Source: Betaproteobacteria bacterium (GTDB lineage: Bacteria; Pseudomonadota; Gammaproteobacteria; Burkholderiales; UBA6910). From it: 53,924 nt of DNA. A program made the translations under genes and the position numbers. Within the stretch, counting starts at the first letter, position 1, and every line of letters begins with the position of its first letter. The notes beneath the pieces were generated by a model. It saw nothing but the letters and a program-made list of their open reading frames with translations, had not been told where the DNA came from and did no database searches. Shown here piece after piece: positions 23,938 to 31,753 of the stretch. The stretch is from positions 1-53,924 of the forward strand of contig JACPEG010000046.1 of assembly GCA_016183615.1 (NCBI GenBank), given 5' to 3'.

Positions 23938-24009
23938 AAAATCACTTTCCTTAAAAAATAAAAAACGCGGGTTGAAACCCGAACCGTGTTTTCGGTTTCA
24001 AGACCGCGT
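23938..24009 (-). promoter_or_regulatory. Structured 5' leader of the cold-shock gene
   Basis: Upstream of the start an imperfect long hairpin can form. ACGCGG (23965-23970) pairs with CCGCGT (24004-24009), and TTGAAACC (23972-23979) pairs with GGTTTCAA (23994-24001). The stretch between the hairpin and the ribosome binding site is A/T-rich. Cold-shock mRNAs commonly carry leaders that change fold with temperature; a similar role is inferred here. Confidence 0.5.
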
Positions 24010-24158
24010 ACGGCAAATCCGGTACTGACAATGCTTAAAACCAAAAAACGCGGCCATCCTACCACAGTTCTGCGGAAGCGGTTGATTTATTTGGGGCCGG
24101 GGCCGGCGTATCATCAGTCCGGTATCCGGGTGTTCCGGGGAGGCGGAAGGAGGACCCC

Positions 24159-24512
24159 ATGGATCGGGGACATGGCAGTCTGCTGCGGGTGATGCCCCTG
24201 CACCCCGCGGAGCCCCTGTGGAAGCGGGTTCCCCGCCGCGACGACTCGGGCCGGGCCTACTCCGATTTCATGATGCTGATCCCGGGCCTGAGCTCCCGGC
24301 CGGCGCCCCTGGTGGAGGCGGTGGTCGGTGAAATCGAGCGGGTCCTGGCGCGGTTCGGGGGCGTGGTGGTCTTCGCCGACCTCAACCTCAATCTGAACGT
24401 GCTGTGGGTGACCGTGAAGCCGGGGCCGAACGTGGGCATCCCGGTCGCGGCGGCGATCCTGGCGCGGGTGCCGGAAGCGCGGCTGGTCGCCCCCCAGGTG
24501 GCCTACCGGTAG
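24159..24512 (+). CDS. Hypothetical protein
   Basis: A 117-residue frame preceded by a strong AAGGAGG site. The N-terminus is basic with several prolines. Residues about 50-117 look like a compact alpha/beta unit (PLVEAVVGEIERVLARFGG, VVVFADLNLNLNVLWVTVKP, GIPVAAAILARVPEARLV). No signal peptide or membrane segment was seen and I do not recognise the family. It stands alone between the divergent cold-shock gene and the convergent Ap4A phosphorylase gene, with a 34-base palindrome after its stop. Confidence 0.7.
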   Translation: MDRGHGSLLRVMPLHPAEPLWKRVPRRDDSGRAYSDFMMLIPGLSSRPAPLVEAVVGEIERVLARFGGVVVFADLNLNLNVLWVTVKPGPNVGIPVAAAILARVPEARLVAPQVAYR

Positions 24513-24516
24513 CCGC

Positions 24517-24550
24517 GTAGGTTGGGCTTCGCACGCGAAGCCCAACCTAC
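24517..24550. repeat. Perfect 15-bp-arm palindrome between convergent genes
   Basis: GTAGGTTGGGCTTCG and CGAAGCCCAACCTAC are exact inverted repeats around a CACG centre. It may act as a terminator-like hairpin for the two converging genes, or belong to a dispersed repeat family. No T-run follows. Confidence 0.75.
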
Positions 24551-24554
24551 GGGA

Positions 24555-25469
24555 CTACCTCGGCGGGGCGGTGACCGCGACGCTCGCCAGCACCTTCATC
24601 GGGCCACAATCCCGGACCGCCGCGAGCTGTTGCTCGCTGCGGACGAAGAGGGACCCGGCGAATCCCAGGGCATTCACCGATATCGAGTCGAAGCGTTCTG
24701 CCGAGCGGGGAACCAGCAGCATCCAGTCTCGGGTCGCCAGCAGATTGTAGGGCCCGGACTGGCGCAGCCCGCCATCGGCATCGACCGGCTTCAATCTGAC
24801 GGCGTCCAGCATTTCCCGGTAGAGGGCATGGGTGACCCGGGCCGCCCGGGCGGGGTCCGCCAGGGCCGGATCGAGCCGCGCAAACGCGTGGGCGAACGGC
24901 AGCCCGGGGACCCGCCCCAGGGCGCCCCGGAATTGCGCCGCGGCGAGCAGTGGCTCGATGGGAACCGCGGGGCCCGCTTCGCCGAGGGGCAGGGGAACCA
25001 TCTGCAGATGCTTGTGGGGCTGGCTCGCGCCGGCGGCCATGCCCCCGTTGTAGAATCCGAGGCCTTCGAATTCCGCCATGCACGCCCAGAGCGCCTCGAA
25101 GTCCTCCGGGTTCAGCAGGAATTCCTGGTCCTCGAATTCCCGGGTGACGATCAGCAGGTGGCGATCGATGACGTTGAACTTGTTGAGGAGCGCGAAATGG
25201 CTGGGCGTAACGTCCGCGACGAAAAGATCCGGATCAGGGGGCAGGAAGGGATTGGCGGGTTTCGGCGCGGCGGCCCGGCGTGCCCGGTCCTCGTCCTTGC
25301 GGGCCAGCGAGGAGACCACCCGCACCAGGAATCGTACGCCCCCGTCCTCGACGATCTCCTGGCGGGTGGCGATGGGCTGCAGCGCCCCACAGCGGAGGGC
25401 ATGGCCGGTTTGACGCGCCATGCGCTCCAGAAGGGTTCCTGGCGCGAGGAGACGCTGGGGGCGGGACAT
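24555..25469 (-). CDS. ATP adenylyltransferase (diadenosine tetraphosphate phosphorylase)
   Basis: A 304-residue protein of the Ap4A phosphorylase type, which splits Ap4A with phosphate to ATP and ADP. Family marks are the NKFNVIDRHLLIVTREFEDQ segment, FYNGGMAAGASQPHKHLQMV with the HIT-type HKHLQ histidines, SGPYNLLATRDWMLLVPR, and an ending with LGFAGSLFVRSEQQLA. The length matches the family. The ATG at 25469 is preferred over a TTG two codons upstream. It likely clears alarmone-like dinucleotides made during stress. Its downstream edge touches the palindrome. Confidence 0.9.
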   Translation of the reverse strand: MSRPQRLLAPGTLLERMARQTGHALRCGALQPIATRQEIVEDGGVRFLVRVVSSLARKDEDRARRAAAPKPANPFLPPDPDLFVADVTPSHFALLNKFNVIDRHLLIVTREFEDQEFLLNPEDFEALWACMAEFEGLGFYNGGMAAGASQPHKHLQMVPLPLGEAGPAVPIEPLLAAAQFRGALGRVPGLPFAHAFARLDPALADPARAARVTHALYREMLDAVRLKPVDADGGLRQSGPYNLLATRDWMLLVPRSAERFDSISVNALGFAGSLFVRSEQQLAAVRDCGPMKVLASVAVTAPPR

Positions 25470-25590
25470 GGGCAATGACGGCGTTGACCGCGGGTCGGCG
25501 CTTTGCGGGGCGCTGTAACTTTACCGCAATCCGGCGCGCCGCCGGCAGCGGCGCAAGCCTTGCAGGGCAGATCCTGCGAGAATGTCAGCC

Positions 25591-25740
25591 ATGGAACCCG
25601 TTCTGGCCCTCAAGATCGGCGTGATGGCCACCGCGCTGGTGTTCGGCGCCATGGCTTTTTTCAGCGCCGTGGCGGCACCGCTCGTTTTCACCACGCTGGA
25701 TCAGGCGACGGCAGGCCGGCTCATCCGGCGCATCGGATAG
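25591..25740 (+). pseudogene. Truncated N-terminus of a DUF4149-like membrane protein
   Basis: A 49-residue frame codes MEPVLALKIGVMATALVFGA and continues with MAFFSAVAAPLVFTTLDQAT, ending RLIRRIG and stop. This resembles the first transmembrane hairpin of DUF4149 proteins, which normally run about 140-160 residues. The rest is missing: the stop is followed at once by an unrelated membrane-protein gene. The sequence AGAATGTC/AGAATGTC occurs near both edges of the fragment, so a deletion by short-repeat recombination is possible. Confidence 0.45.
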
Positions 25741-25749
25741 AATGTCTTC

Positions 25750-26022
25750 ATGCTCCTCCGCCTCTTTTCCATCCTGATTCTCGCCGGCCTGCTAGTCGTG
25801 GGCGCGGTGCTGGCGTCGGTGGCGATTCTGGTCGGGGGCGCGGTGCTGGCGGCTTTCCTGCTGCGCCTGTGGTGGCGCTCCCGCTCCGGCGCGCGGACCG
25901 TGCCCCCGGGGCGGGCGGGACCGGAGATCATCGAGGGCGAGTTCACCGTGGAGCCGGCTACCCGGCCGCAGCGCGACGCGCTGAGCGCGGAAAAGCCGCG
26001 CCCGAATGAGCCCGGGGATTAG
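25750..26022 (+). CDS. Small membrane protein of unknown function
   Basis: A 90-residue protein with one long hydrophobic region (residues 2-42, perhaps two helices), then WWRSRSG and a soluble tail with EIIEGEFTVEP. The EIIEGE motif occurs in small bacterial membrane proteins of unknown function. It follows the DUF4149 fragment by 9 bases and overlaps the convergent DUF2591-like gene by 4 bases. Moderate confidence that it is a real gene; no function is proposed. Confidence 0.6.
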   Translation: MLLRLFSILILAGLLVVGAVLASVAILVGGAVLAAFLLRLWWRSRSGARTVPPGRAGPEIIEGEFTVEPATRPQRDALSAEKPRPNEPGD

Positions 26023-26372
26023 TCGTCGTCCTCGACGGTTTCGCCGTAGGCGATCATCACCCGCACCCGCATGGCGGCGATGAGCGCGGTATCGCCGGCG
26101 GCGGAGAATTCCCGGCTGCGGTCCGCGACCCAGCCGTGGCTCCCCTTCTGGACCGAGATTCCATGCTTGTCGATCAAGGGGCCGCCCAGCCGCCAGTCGG
26201 ACGAAGGCTGGTAATAATACATGCGGTCGGGTCCCGGCTTGGCGAGAACGTGGCCTTGCTGGTCGATTTCGAAGACCTGGCCGCCGCTGTCGCGCATGTA
26301 GAAGATTTTCTCGGCCTTGGCGACCCAGTAATCGAGCTGGGGCGGCAGCAGAGTGGCGGTCTTTTCTTTCAT
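26019..26372 (-). CDS. DUF2591 (NinX-like) protein
   Basis: A 117-residue protein whose N-terminal QLDYWVAKAEKI and central YYYQPSSDWRLGGPLIDKHG, followed by SHGWVADRS, match the pattern of DUF2591, known from phage NinX-like proteins (LDYWVA...SxxWxxGGPLIE). The ending GDTALIAAMRVRVMIAYGE is also typical. ATG 26372 is chosen with AGGGAG upstream. The function is unknown; phage ancestry is possible, but no other phage gene lies nearby. Confidence 0.7.
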   Translation of the reverse strand: MKEKTATLLPPQLDYWVAKAEKIFYMRDSGGQVFEIDQQGHVLAKPGPDRMYYYQPSSDWRLGGPLIDKHGISVQKGSHGWVADRSREFSAAGDTALIAAMRVRVMIAYGETVEDDD

Positions 26373-26463
26373 GGGGCGTGGCTCCCTGGCGGCACGGTGT
26401 CGGGCCGTGGACACACCCGGCCCGCGCCGGAAATCTTAATCCGCGCCACGCCCGCCAGGCAAC

Positions 26464-27096
26464 CTATTTCGGCGCCTTGCCCCAGAGTTGTTCGAGGCGC
26501 TGGTCGCGCCCGCAGTTGTAGCGGTAGAAGTTGTAGCGCAGCGGATTCTTCTTGTAATAATCCTGGTGGTAGTCCTCCGCCGCGTAGAATTCCTTGGCCG
26601 GCGAGAGCTCGGTTACGATGGGTTGCGGAAAGGGTTTCACCTGTTCCAGCCTTTTCTTCGATTCCTCCGCGATCCGCCGCTGCTCATCGCCGTGGAAGAA
26701 AACGGCGGTGCGGTACTGGCTGCCCGAGTCGCAGAACTGGCGGTTCGGCGTTGTGGGGTCCACGCTCTTCCAGAACACGTCGAGCAGCGTCTCGAAGCTC
26801 ACCTTCTTCGGGTCGTACACGATCTCCACGGCTTCGGTGTGGCCGGTTCCGCCCGCCGACACTTCCTGGTAGGTGGGATTTTTCTTGTGGCCGCCGATGT
26901 AGCCGGAGGTGGTGGACACCACGCCGTCCACCTTGTCGAAATCCGATTCGACGCACCAGAAGCAGCCGCCGGCGAAAGTGGCCTTGGCCAGCCCGTTGGG
27001 GGTCTTCGCCTCCTGGGCGTGGGCGGCAAGGGGCAGGAATGCCAGGGCAAGCAGCGTGCGGGCCGCGTGACGGGCCCGGTGAATCCGCGATTTCAT
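26464..27096 (-). CDS. msrA: Peptide-methionine (S)-S-oxide reductase, exported
   Basis: A 210-residue MsrA. The active-site GGCFWCVES is at about residues 43-51, with GYIGGHKKNPTYQEVSAGGT and the C-terminal AEDYHQDYYKKNP, all standard for the family. A signal peptide (about 1-28, TLLALAFLPLAAHA) sends it to the periplasm, where it repairs oxidised methionine. The ATG at 27096 is used because AGGAGG is correctly spaced; an ATG two codons upstream sits too close to it. A single gene, divergent from the DUF2520 gene. Confidence 0.95.
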   Translation of the reverse strand: MKSRIHRARHAARTLLALAFLPLAAHAQEAKTPNGLAKATFAGGCFWCVESDFDKVDGVVSTTSGYIGGHKKNPTYQEVSAGGTGHTEAVEIVYDPKKVSFETLLDVFWKSVDPTTPNRQFCDSGSQYRTAVFFHGDEQRRIAEESKKRLEQVKPFPQPIVTELSPAKEFYAAEDYHQDYYKKNPLRYNFYRYNCGRDQRLEQLWGKAPK

Positions 27097-27196
27097 GGCC
27101 ATAACCTCCTGGTGAACGAGTACCCCGGGGTGCCCCGGTTTCGCGTTTGTCGCCGCTGGGTGAGAATAGCTTACACACGAACCCGAAAACCATGCC

Positions 27197-28075
27197 ATGA
27201 GAAGGCTCAATATCATCGGCTGCGGGCGGGTGGGCCGCACGCTCGCCCGCCTGTGGCATGAGCGCGGCGTGTTCGAGATCCAGGACCTCATGGATCACAC
27301 GCCGGCCCACGCTGCCGCGGCCGCCCGCTTCGCCGGCGCCGGCCGCGCGGTGTCGGAGCTGGCCGCGACGCGGCCGGCGGACCTCTGGATGCTCACCCCG
27401 CGGGACGCGGCGATCGCCTCCTGTTGCGAGGCGCTGGCACGCGGCGGGAGCCTGCAAGCCGGATCCATCGTTTTCCATTGCAGCGGCGCGACGGCTTCCG
27501 GCGAATTGGCGCCGGTCCGGGACCGGGGGGCCTTCGTGGCCAGTACCCATCCGCTCAAGAGCTTCGCCGAGCCGGAGCAGGCGGCGGCGAGCTTCGCCGG
27601 AACCTGGTGCGGCGTGGAAGGCGACGACGCGGCGCTCGCGGTTCTGCGCCCCGCGTGGGAGGCCATCGGCGCGCGCCTGTTCGCCGTCGATCCTGCGTTC
27701 AAGACCGTGTATCACGCCGGCAGCGTCGTGGCCTCCAACTACCTCACCGCCCTGATGGAGGTCGGGATTCGCTGCTTCGCCCGGGCGGGACTGCCGCGGG
27801 AGACCGCGATGCAGGTGATGGAGCCGCTGGCGCGGACTGCCCTGGATCAGGTGTTCCGGCTCGGCACCGTGCGGGCCCTGACCGGGCCCGTCGCCCGCGG
27901 CGACTACGCGGTGGTGGCGCGCCAGATTGCGGCGATCAGCGAATGGGACGAGACCGTCGGCGAGATCTACCGCCGGCTGGGAGAAGTGGCCCTCGAATTG
28001 TCGCGGGAGCAGGGCTCGGCGACGCCGGGGGCGCTGGAGCGGCTGGAGGAAGTGCTGAAGGGAACCTGGAAATGA
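27197..28075 (+). CDS. Rossmann-fold DUF2520 protein
   Basis: A 292-residue protein with an N-terminal NAD(P)-binding motif (NIIGCGRVGRTLARLW, GxGxxG-like) and a C-terminal helical DUF2520 domain (HAGSVVASNYLTALMEVG, TGPVARGDYAVVARQI). Members resemble F420-dependent or pantoate-type reductases, but no reaction is established. ATGA overlap with the radical SAM gene indicates one operon. Confidence 0.9.
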   Translation: MRRLNIIGCGRVGRTLARLWHERGVFEIQDLMDHTPAHAAAAARFAGAGRAVSELAATRPADLWMLTPRDAAIASCCEALARGGSLQAGSIVFHCSGATASGELAPVRDRGAFVASTHPLKSFAEPEQAAASFAGTWCGVEGDDAALAVLRPAWEAIGARLFAVDPAFKTVYHAGSVVASNYLTALMEVGIRCFARAGLPRETAMQVMEPLARTALDQVFRLGTVRALTGPVARGDYAVVARQIAAISEWDETVGEIYRRLGEVALELSREQGSATPGALERLEEVLKGTWK

Positions 28076-29145
28076 CCCGGCCCGCCTCCCCTCCGCCCAA
28101 GGGCCGCGGCGCCACGCTGAATCCCCAGGGTCGCTTCGAAAGGCTTGGCCGCGAGGCGGTGGACGACGGCTGGGACCGGCCCGGCGAGGAACTGCCGCCG
28201 CTCGCCACCACGGTGACCGAGGAGCAGCCGAAGTCGGTCATTACCCGCAACGATTCGCCGGACATTCCGTTCGACCGCTCCATCAATCCCTATCGCGGCT
28301 GCGAGCATGGCTGCGTGTACTGCTACGCCCGCCCCAGCCACGCCTGGCTGGGCCTTTCCCCGGGCCTCGATTTCGAGACGAAACTCTACGCCAAGACCAA
28401 CGTGGCGAAGCTGCTGCGGCAGGAGCTGGCGAAGCCCGGCTACCGCGTCGAGCCCATCGCGCTGGGCACCAACACCGATCCCTATCAGCCGATCGAGCGC
28501 GAGCGGCGGGTAACGCGGGAAATCCTGGAGGTGCTCGCCGAGTGCGGTCACCCGGTGACCATCGTCACCAAGTCGGCCCTGGTGGAGCGGGACCTGGACC
28601 TGCTTGGGCCCATGGCCGAACGGCGTCTCGCCCGGGTTCATCTCTCGGTGACCACCCTCGACCGGGAGCTGGCGAGGAAAATGGAACCCCGTGCCGCCTC
28701 CCCGGAGCGCCGGCTGCAGGCGGTGCGGACGCTGGCCGGCCGGGGGGTTCCCGTCGGCGTCATGGTGGCGCCGGTCATCCCGTTCCTTACCGATTCGGAG
28801 CTGGAGCCCATTCTGGAGGCGGCCCGTGCCGCGGGAGCGCGCAGCGCCGGCTACGTGCTGCTGCGCCTGCCCCACGAGGTGGGCGATCTGTTCACGGCCT
28901 GGCTTGAGGCCCACTATCCCCTGAAAGCCAGACACGTGATGAGTCGCGTGGCGGCGATGCGCGGCGGGCAGGACAACGATCTCCAGTTCGGGACCCGCAT
29001 GCGCGGTACCGGCGAATTTGCCGATTTGCTGTCGAGGCGGTTCAGGATCGCCTGCGAGCGCCTCGGCTTCGAGAACGACGTGTCCCCGCTGGATACCACG
29101 CGCTTCCGGCCGCCTGCCCGGGCGGGCCAGCTGTCGCTTTTTTAG
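28072..29145 (+). CDS. PA0069-family radical SAM protein
   Basis: A 357-residue radical SAM protein of the SplB-like/PA0069 group. The iron-sulfur motif is CEHGCVYCYARPSHAW (CxxxCxxC) near residue 85, preceded by FDRSINPYRG. GTNTDPYQPIERERR and the VTIVTKSALVERD strand are conserved features of the family. The reaction is unknown. It starts inside the upstream stop (ATGA), so it is translationally coupled to the DUF2520 gene. The C-terminus ends GQLSLF, a short hydrophobic tail found in several DNA-clamp-binding proteins, but I make no claim of that here. Confidence 0.9.
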   Translation: MTRPASPPPKGRGATLNPQGRFERLGREAVDDGWDRPGEELPPLATTVTEEQPKSVITRNDSPDIPFDRSINPYRGCEHGCVYCYARPSHAWLGLSPGLDFETKLYAKTNVAKLLRQELAKPGYRVEPIALGTNTDPYQPIERERRVTREILEVLAECGHPVTIVTKSALVERDLDLLGPMAERRLARVHLSVTTLDRELARKMEPRAASPERRLQAVRTLAGRGVPVGVMVAPVIPFLTDSELEPILEAARAAGARSAGYVLLRLPHEVGDLFTAWLEAHYPLKARHVMSRVAAMRGGQDNDLQFGTRMRGTGEFADLLSRRFRIACERLGFENDVSPLDTTRFRPPARAGQLSLF

Positions 29146-29154
29146 GACCACCGA

Positions 29155-30414
29155 ATGAATTCGAAGATACGTGCACGCCCCGTAGGAGCGAATTCATTCG
29201 CGACTCGCGTCTGGGATGAATCCCCTCCCACCATTCCCGCCACAGGCGAGAATTCATTCGCACGCACACGCTTCGGCCACGCGCTGCGCCGCCGTTTTTT
29301 GCTCGATCCTTCGGTGCGTTTTCTCAACCACGGCTCCTATGGCGCGACGCCGCGGGCGGTGCTCGCGGCTCAGGAGCGGCTGCGGCGGCGCCTGGAGCGT
29401 CAGCCGGTGGCCTTCATGCAGGATTTTCTTCCCGATGCGTTGCGCCGCACGGCGGCGGACCTGGGGGACTTCATCGGCGCCCGCGGCGAGGATCTGGCGT
29501 TCGTGGAAAATGCCACCGCCGGGATCAACGCCGTGTTCCAGTCGTATCCCTGGCGCCGCGGCGACGAGCTGCTGCTGTCCTCCCACGTCTATCCGGCGGT
29601 GAGGAATGCCGCCCATCACGTGGCCGCCGCCCATGGGGTCAAGGTGCGGGAGGCGCGCATCCCGTTTCCCCTGGACCATCCCCGCGAAATCGCCGAGGCC
29701 TATGCCGCAGCCGCCGGGTCGCGCACCCGCCTGGCGGTGGTGGATCACATCGCCTCGCCCAGCGCGCTGATTTTCCCGGTGCGGGAGATCGTCACCGGGC
29801 TGAAGGCGCGCGGCATCCGGGTGCTGGTGGACGGGGCCCACGTGCCGGGGATGCTGGCGCTGGCGGTGGGAAAGCTCGGCGCCGACTGGTACGTGGGCAA
29901 TTGCCACAAGTGGCTGTTCGCGCCCAAGGGCTGCGGCTTCCTGTGGGCCGCGGCGGACGCGCAGCGGGGCTTGCATCCGACGGTCATTTCCAACCGCTAT
30001 GGCGAAGGCTTTCCCGCGGAATTCGACTGGTGCGGCACCCGCGACCCGAGCGCCTGGCTCACCCTCGGCGCGGTACTGGATTTCTACCGCGGCCTCGGGG
30101 CGAAGGCGCTGCGCGCCTACAACCGGGACCTGGCCTGGCGCGCGGCCCGGCTGCTGGCGGAAGCCTGGCAGGTGGCCCCGCCCGCGCCGAGGAATTGTTT
30201 TGGCGCCATGGTCACGCTCCCCCTTCCGGGAAAGGCTGGGGGCGACGCGGAAGCAGGACAACGGCTGCGGGCGCGCCTATGGAAGCGCCATCGCATCGAG
30301 GTGCCGCTGTTTTCCATCGACGGGCGGCTTTACCTGCGGCTCTCCGCCCAGGTTTACAATGATCCGGACGACTACAAGGGACTCGCGGCGGCGCTCCCGG
30401 CGCTGCTGACCTGA
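29155..30414 (+). CDS. Class V aminotransferase, isopenicillin-N-epimerase-like
   Basis: A 419-residue PLP enzyme: FLLDPSVRFLNHGSYGATP (family start), FVENATAGINAVFQS, VLVDGAHVPGMLAL and YVGNCHKWLFAPKGCGFLW with the PLP lysine (HKW). These resemble isopenicillin N epimerase-like or cysteine-desulfurase-like aminotransferases. The true substrate is unknown. Relatives begin near FGHALRRRFLLDP; here about 38 extra N-terminal residues are coded by a dispersed repeat (29182-29231) plus flanking bases. The only in-frame ATG before the core is 29155, with a weak ribosome binding site. Either this extension is translated or a non-ATG start in the core is used. Confidence 0.85.
   Translation: MNSKIRARPVGANSFATRVWDESPPTIPATGENSFARTRFGHALRRRFLLDPSVRFLNHGSYGATPRAVLAAQERLRRRLERQPVAFMQDFLPDALRRTAADLGDFIGARGEDLAFVENATAGINAVFQSYPWRRGDELLLSSHVYPAVRNAAHHVAAAHGVKVREARIPFPLDHPREIAEAYAAAAGSRTRLAVVDHIASPSALIFPVREIVTGLKARGIRVLVDGAHVPGMLALAVGKLGADWYVGNCHKWLFAPKGCGFLWAAADAQRGLHPTVISNRYGEGFPAEFDWCGTRDPSAWLTLGAVLDFYRGLGAKALRAYNRDLAWRAARLLAEAWQVAPPAPRNCFGAMVTLPLPGKAGGDAEAGQRLRARLWKRHRIEVPLFSIDGRLYLRLSAQVYNDPDDYKGLAAALPALLT
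29182..29231. repeat. Family 2 repeat inside the aminotransferase frame
   Basis: GTAGGAGCGAATTCATTCGC and a GGGATGAATCCCCTCCCA arm match the intergenic copies at 22914-22962 and 22996-23045. A further partial arm (GCGAGAATTCATTCGC) follows at about 29248-29263. Here the element lies in frame within the N-terminal coding region. Confidence 0.75.
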
Positions 30415-30452
30415 TCCCGCTGCGCCGGGGCTGCGGCGCAGGAGGAGGGGGC

Positions 30453-31403
30453 ATGGCAAGCGATGTATGCGTGTACTTGGGCGACGAGCTGGCCGCCTAC
30501 GGCTTTCCCGAGGGCCATCCCTTCGGCACCGACCGCCAGGAAGCGTTCTGGAACGAAGCGCTGCGCCAGGGCCTGAATGAGGCGATCGTCGAAGCCCTGC
30601 CGGTGATGGCGGGGCGGCCCGAGCTGGAGCTGTTTCACACCAGCGAGTACGTCGAGAAGGTGATGACGCTGTCCGAGCTGGGCTACGGCTACCTGGACTA
30701 CGGCGACACGCCGGCCTTCCCCGGGGTGTTCGAGGCCGCTTCCCACGTCGCCGGCTCCGCCCTCGACGGGCTCAAGCGCATCATGGAGGGCCGCTGCCGC
30801 ATGATGTTCCAGCCGATCGGCGGCCTGCATCACGCGCGGCGCCACAGCGCCGCCGGGTTCTGCGTGTTCAACGACATCGCCGTGGTGATCGAGGCCTTGC
30901 GCAACGACTACGGCATCTCGCGCGTGGCCTACGTGGACATCGACGTGCACCACGGGGACGGCGTGTTCTATTCCTACGAGGACGACCCGGAGCTGGCGTT
31001 CGTGGATCTCCACGAGGACGGCAATTATCTCTATCCCGGCACCGGCCATGCCCACGAGACGGGCAAGGGCGAGGCGCAGGGCACCAAGATGAACGTGCCC
31101 ATGCCCCCCGGCGCGGGAGACCGGGAATTCTTCATGGTGTGGGAGTACGTGGAAAAATTCCTGAAGAGCGCGAATCCCGAGTTCGTCCTGTTCCAGTGCG
31201 GCGCCGATTCCCTGGCGGGCGATCCCCTCGCCCACCTGCGCTACACGCCGGCGGCCCATGCCCACGCCGCCCGCAGCTTGAGGCGCATCGCCGAGGACTG
31301 TTGCGAGGGGCGCATGATTGCATTCGGGGGCGGCGGCTACAACCGAAAGAACCTGGCGCTGGCCTGGTGCGCGGTGCTCAGGGAGCTGGCGAGCCCGGAG
31401 TGA
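30453..31403 (+). CDS. Histone-deacetylase-like (AcuC/acetoin-utilisation type) hydrolase
   Basis: A 316-residue zinc-dependent deacetylase-fold protein. Conserved motifs are GGLHHARRHSAAGFCVFND (catalytic His pair), AYVDIDVHHGDGVFYSYE (zinc Asp and His), FQCGADSLAGDP (second zinc Asp) and GGGGYNRKNLALAW. Bacterial members deacetylate acetylated proteins or small amines. A strong GGAGGAGG precedes the ATG. The following gap (31404-31753) is filled by a tandem repeat, and the next gene is a protein kinase, so the two regulators of post-translational state are neighbours but probably not one transcript. Confidence 0.93.
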   Translation: MASDVCVYLGDELAAYGFPEGHPFGTDRQEAFWNEALRQGLNEAIVEALPVMAGRPELELFHTSEYVEKVMTLSELGYGYLDYGDTPAFPGVFEAASHVAGSALDGLKRIMEGRCRMMFQPIGGLHHARRHSAAGFCVFNDIAVVIEALRNDYGISRVAYVDIDVHHGDGVFYSYEDDPELAFVDLHEDGNYLYPGTGHAHETGKGEAQGTKMNVPMPPGAGDREFFMVWEYVEKFLKSANPEFVLFQCGADSLAGDPLAHLRYTPAAHAHAARSLRRIAEDCCEGRMIAFGGGGYNRKNLALAWCAVLRELASPE

Positions 31404-31414
31404 GGCAGGGCGCG

Positions 31415-31638
31415 CCACACCAAAGATGCGGAAGGCGACGCGCAGGGCGCGTCCCACGCACCGAAGGAAAGCCCCGGAAAATGCCGGTGCGCAGGGCGCA
31501 CCCTACGAAGGATGCGGAGGGCAACGCGTAGGGTGCATCCCACGCACCGAAGGAAAGCCCCGGAAAATGCCGGTGCGCAGGGCGCACCCTACGAAGGATG
31601 CGGAGGGCAATGCGTAGGGTGCGTCCCACGCACCGCTC
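31415..31638. repeat. 86-bp tandem repeat array between deacetylase and kinase genes
   Basis: An 86-bp unit containing CCGAAGGAAAGCCCCGGAAA and complementary GTAGGGTGC/GCACCCTAC arms is repeated. The landmark CCGAAGG occurs at 31461 and 31547, and its truncated equivalent at 31633. The copies are almost identical. The paired arms can form hairpins. The frames open through it are not genes: the unit length is not a multiple of three, so each copy is read differently. Confidence 0.85.
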
Positions 31639-31753
31639 GGTCTCAGGGCCGGGGCACAGCGCCGATTCCACCTCGGGGCTGGCGTCGCTCCCGCTTAACC
31701 GATATTCTTGTTCACGCCGGGGTCTGACCCGGCATTTTGCTGGACAATCCCCG

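Noticed and set aside
29182..29263. Inverted repeats as ends of an insertion sequence
   Set aside because: The palindromic arms belong to a short dispersed repeat; there is no transposase or target-site duplication.
31318..31727. Open frames coding repeated APENAGAQGAPYEGCGG-type peptides
   Set aside because: They are read through the 86-bp tandem repeat, whose length is not a multiple of three; no start signals and no family.
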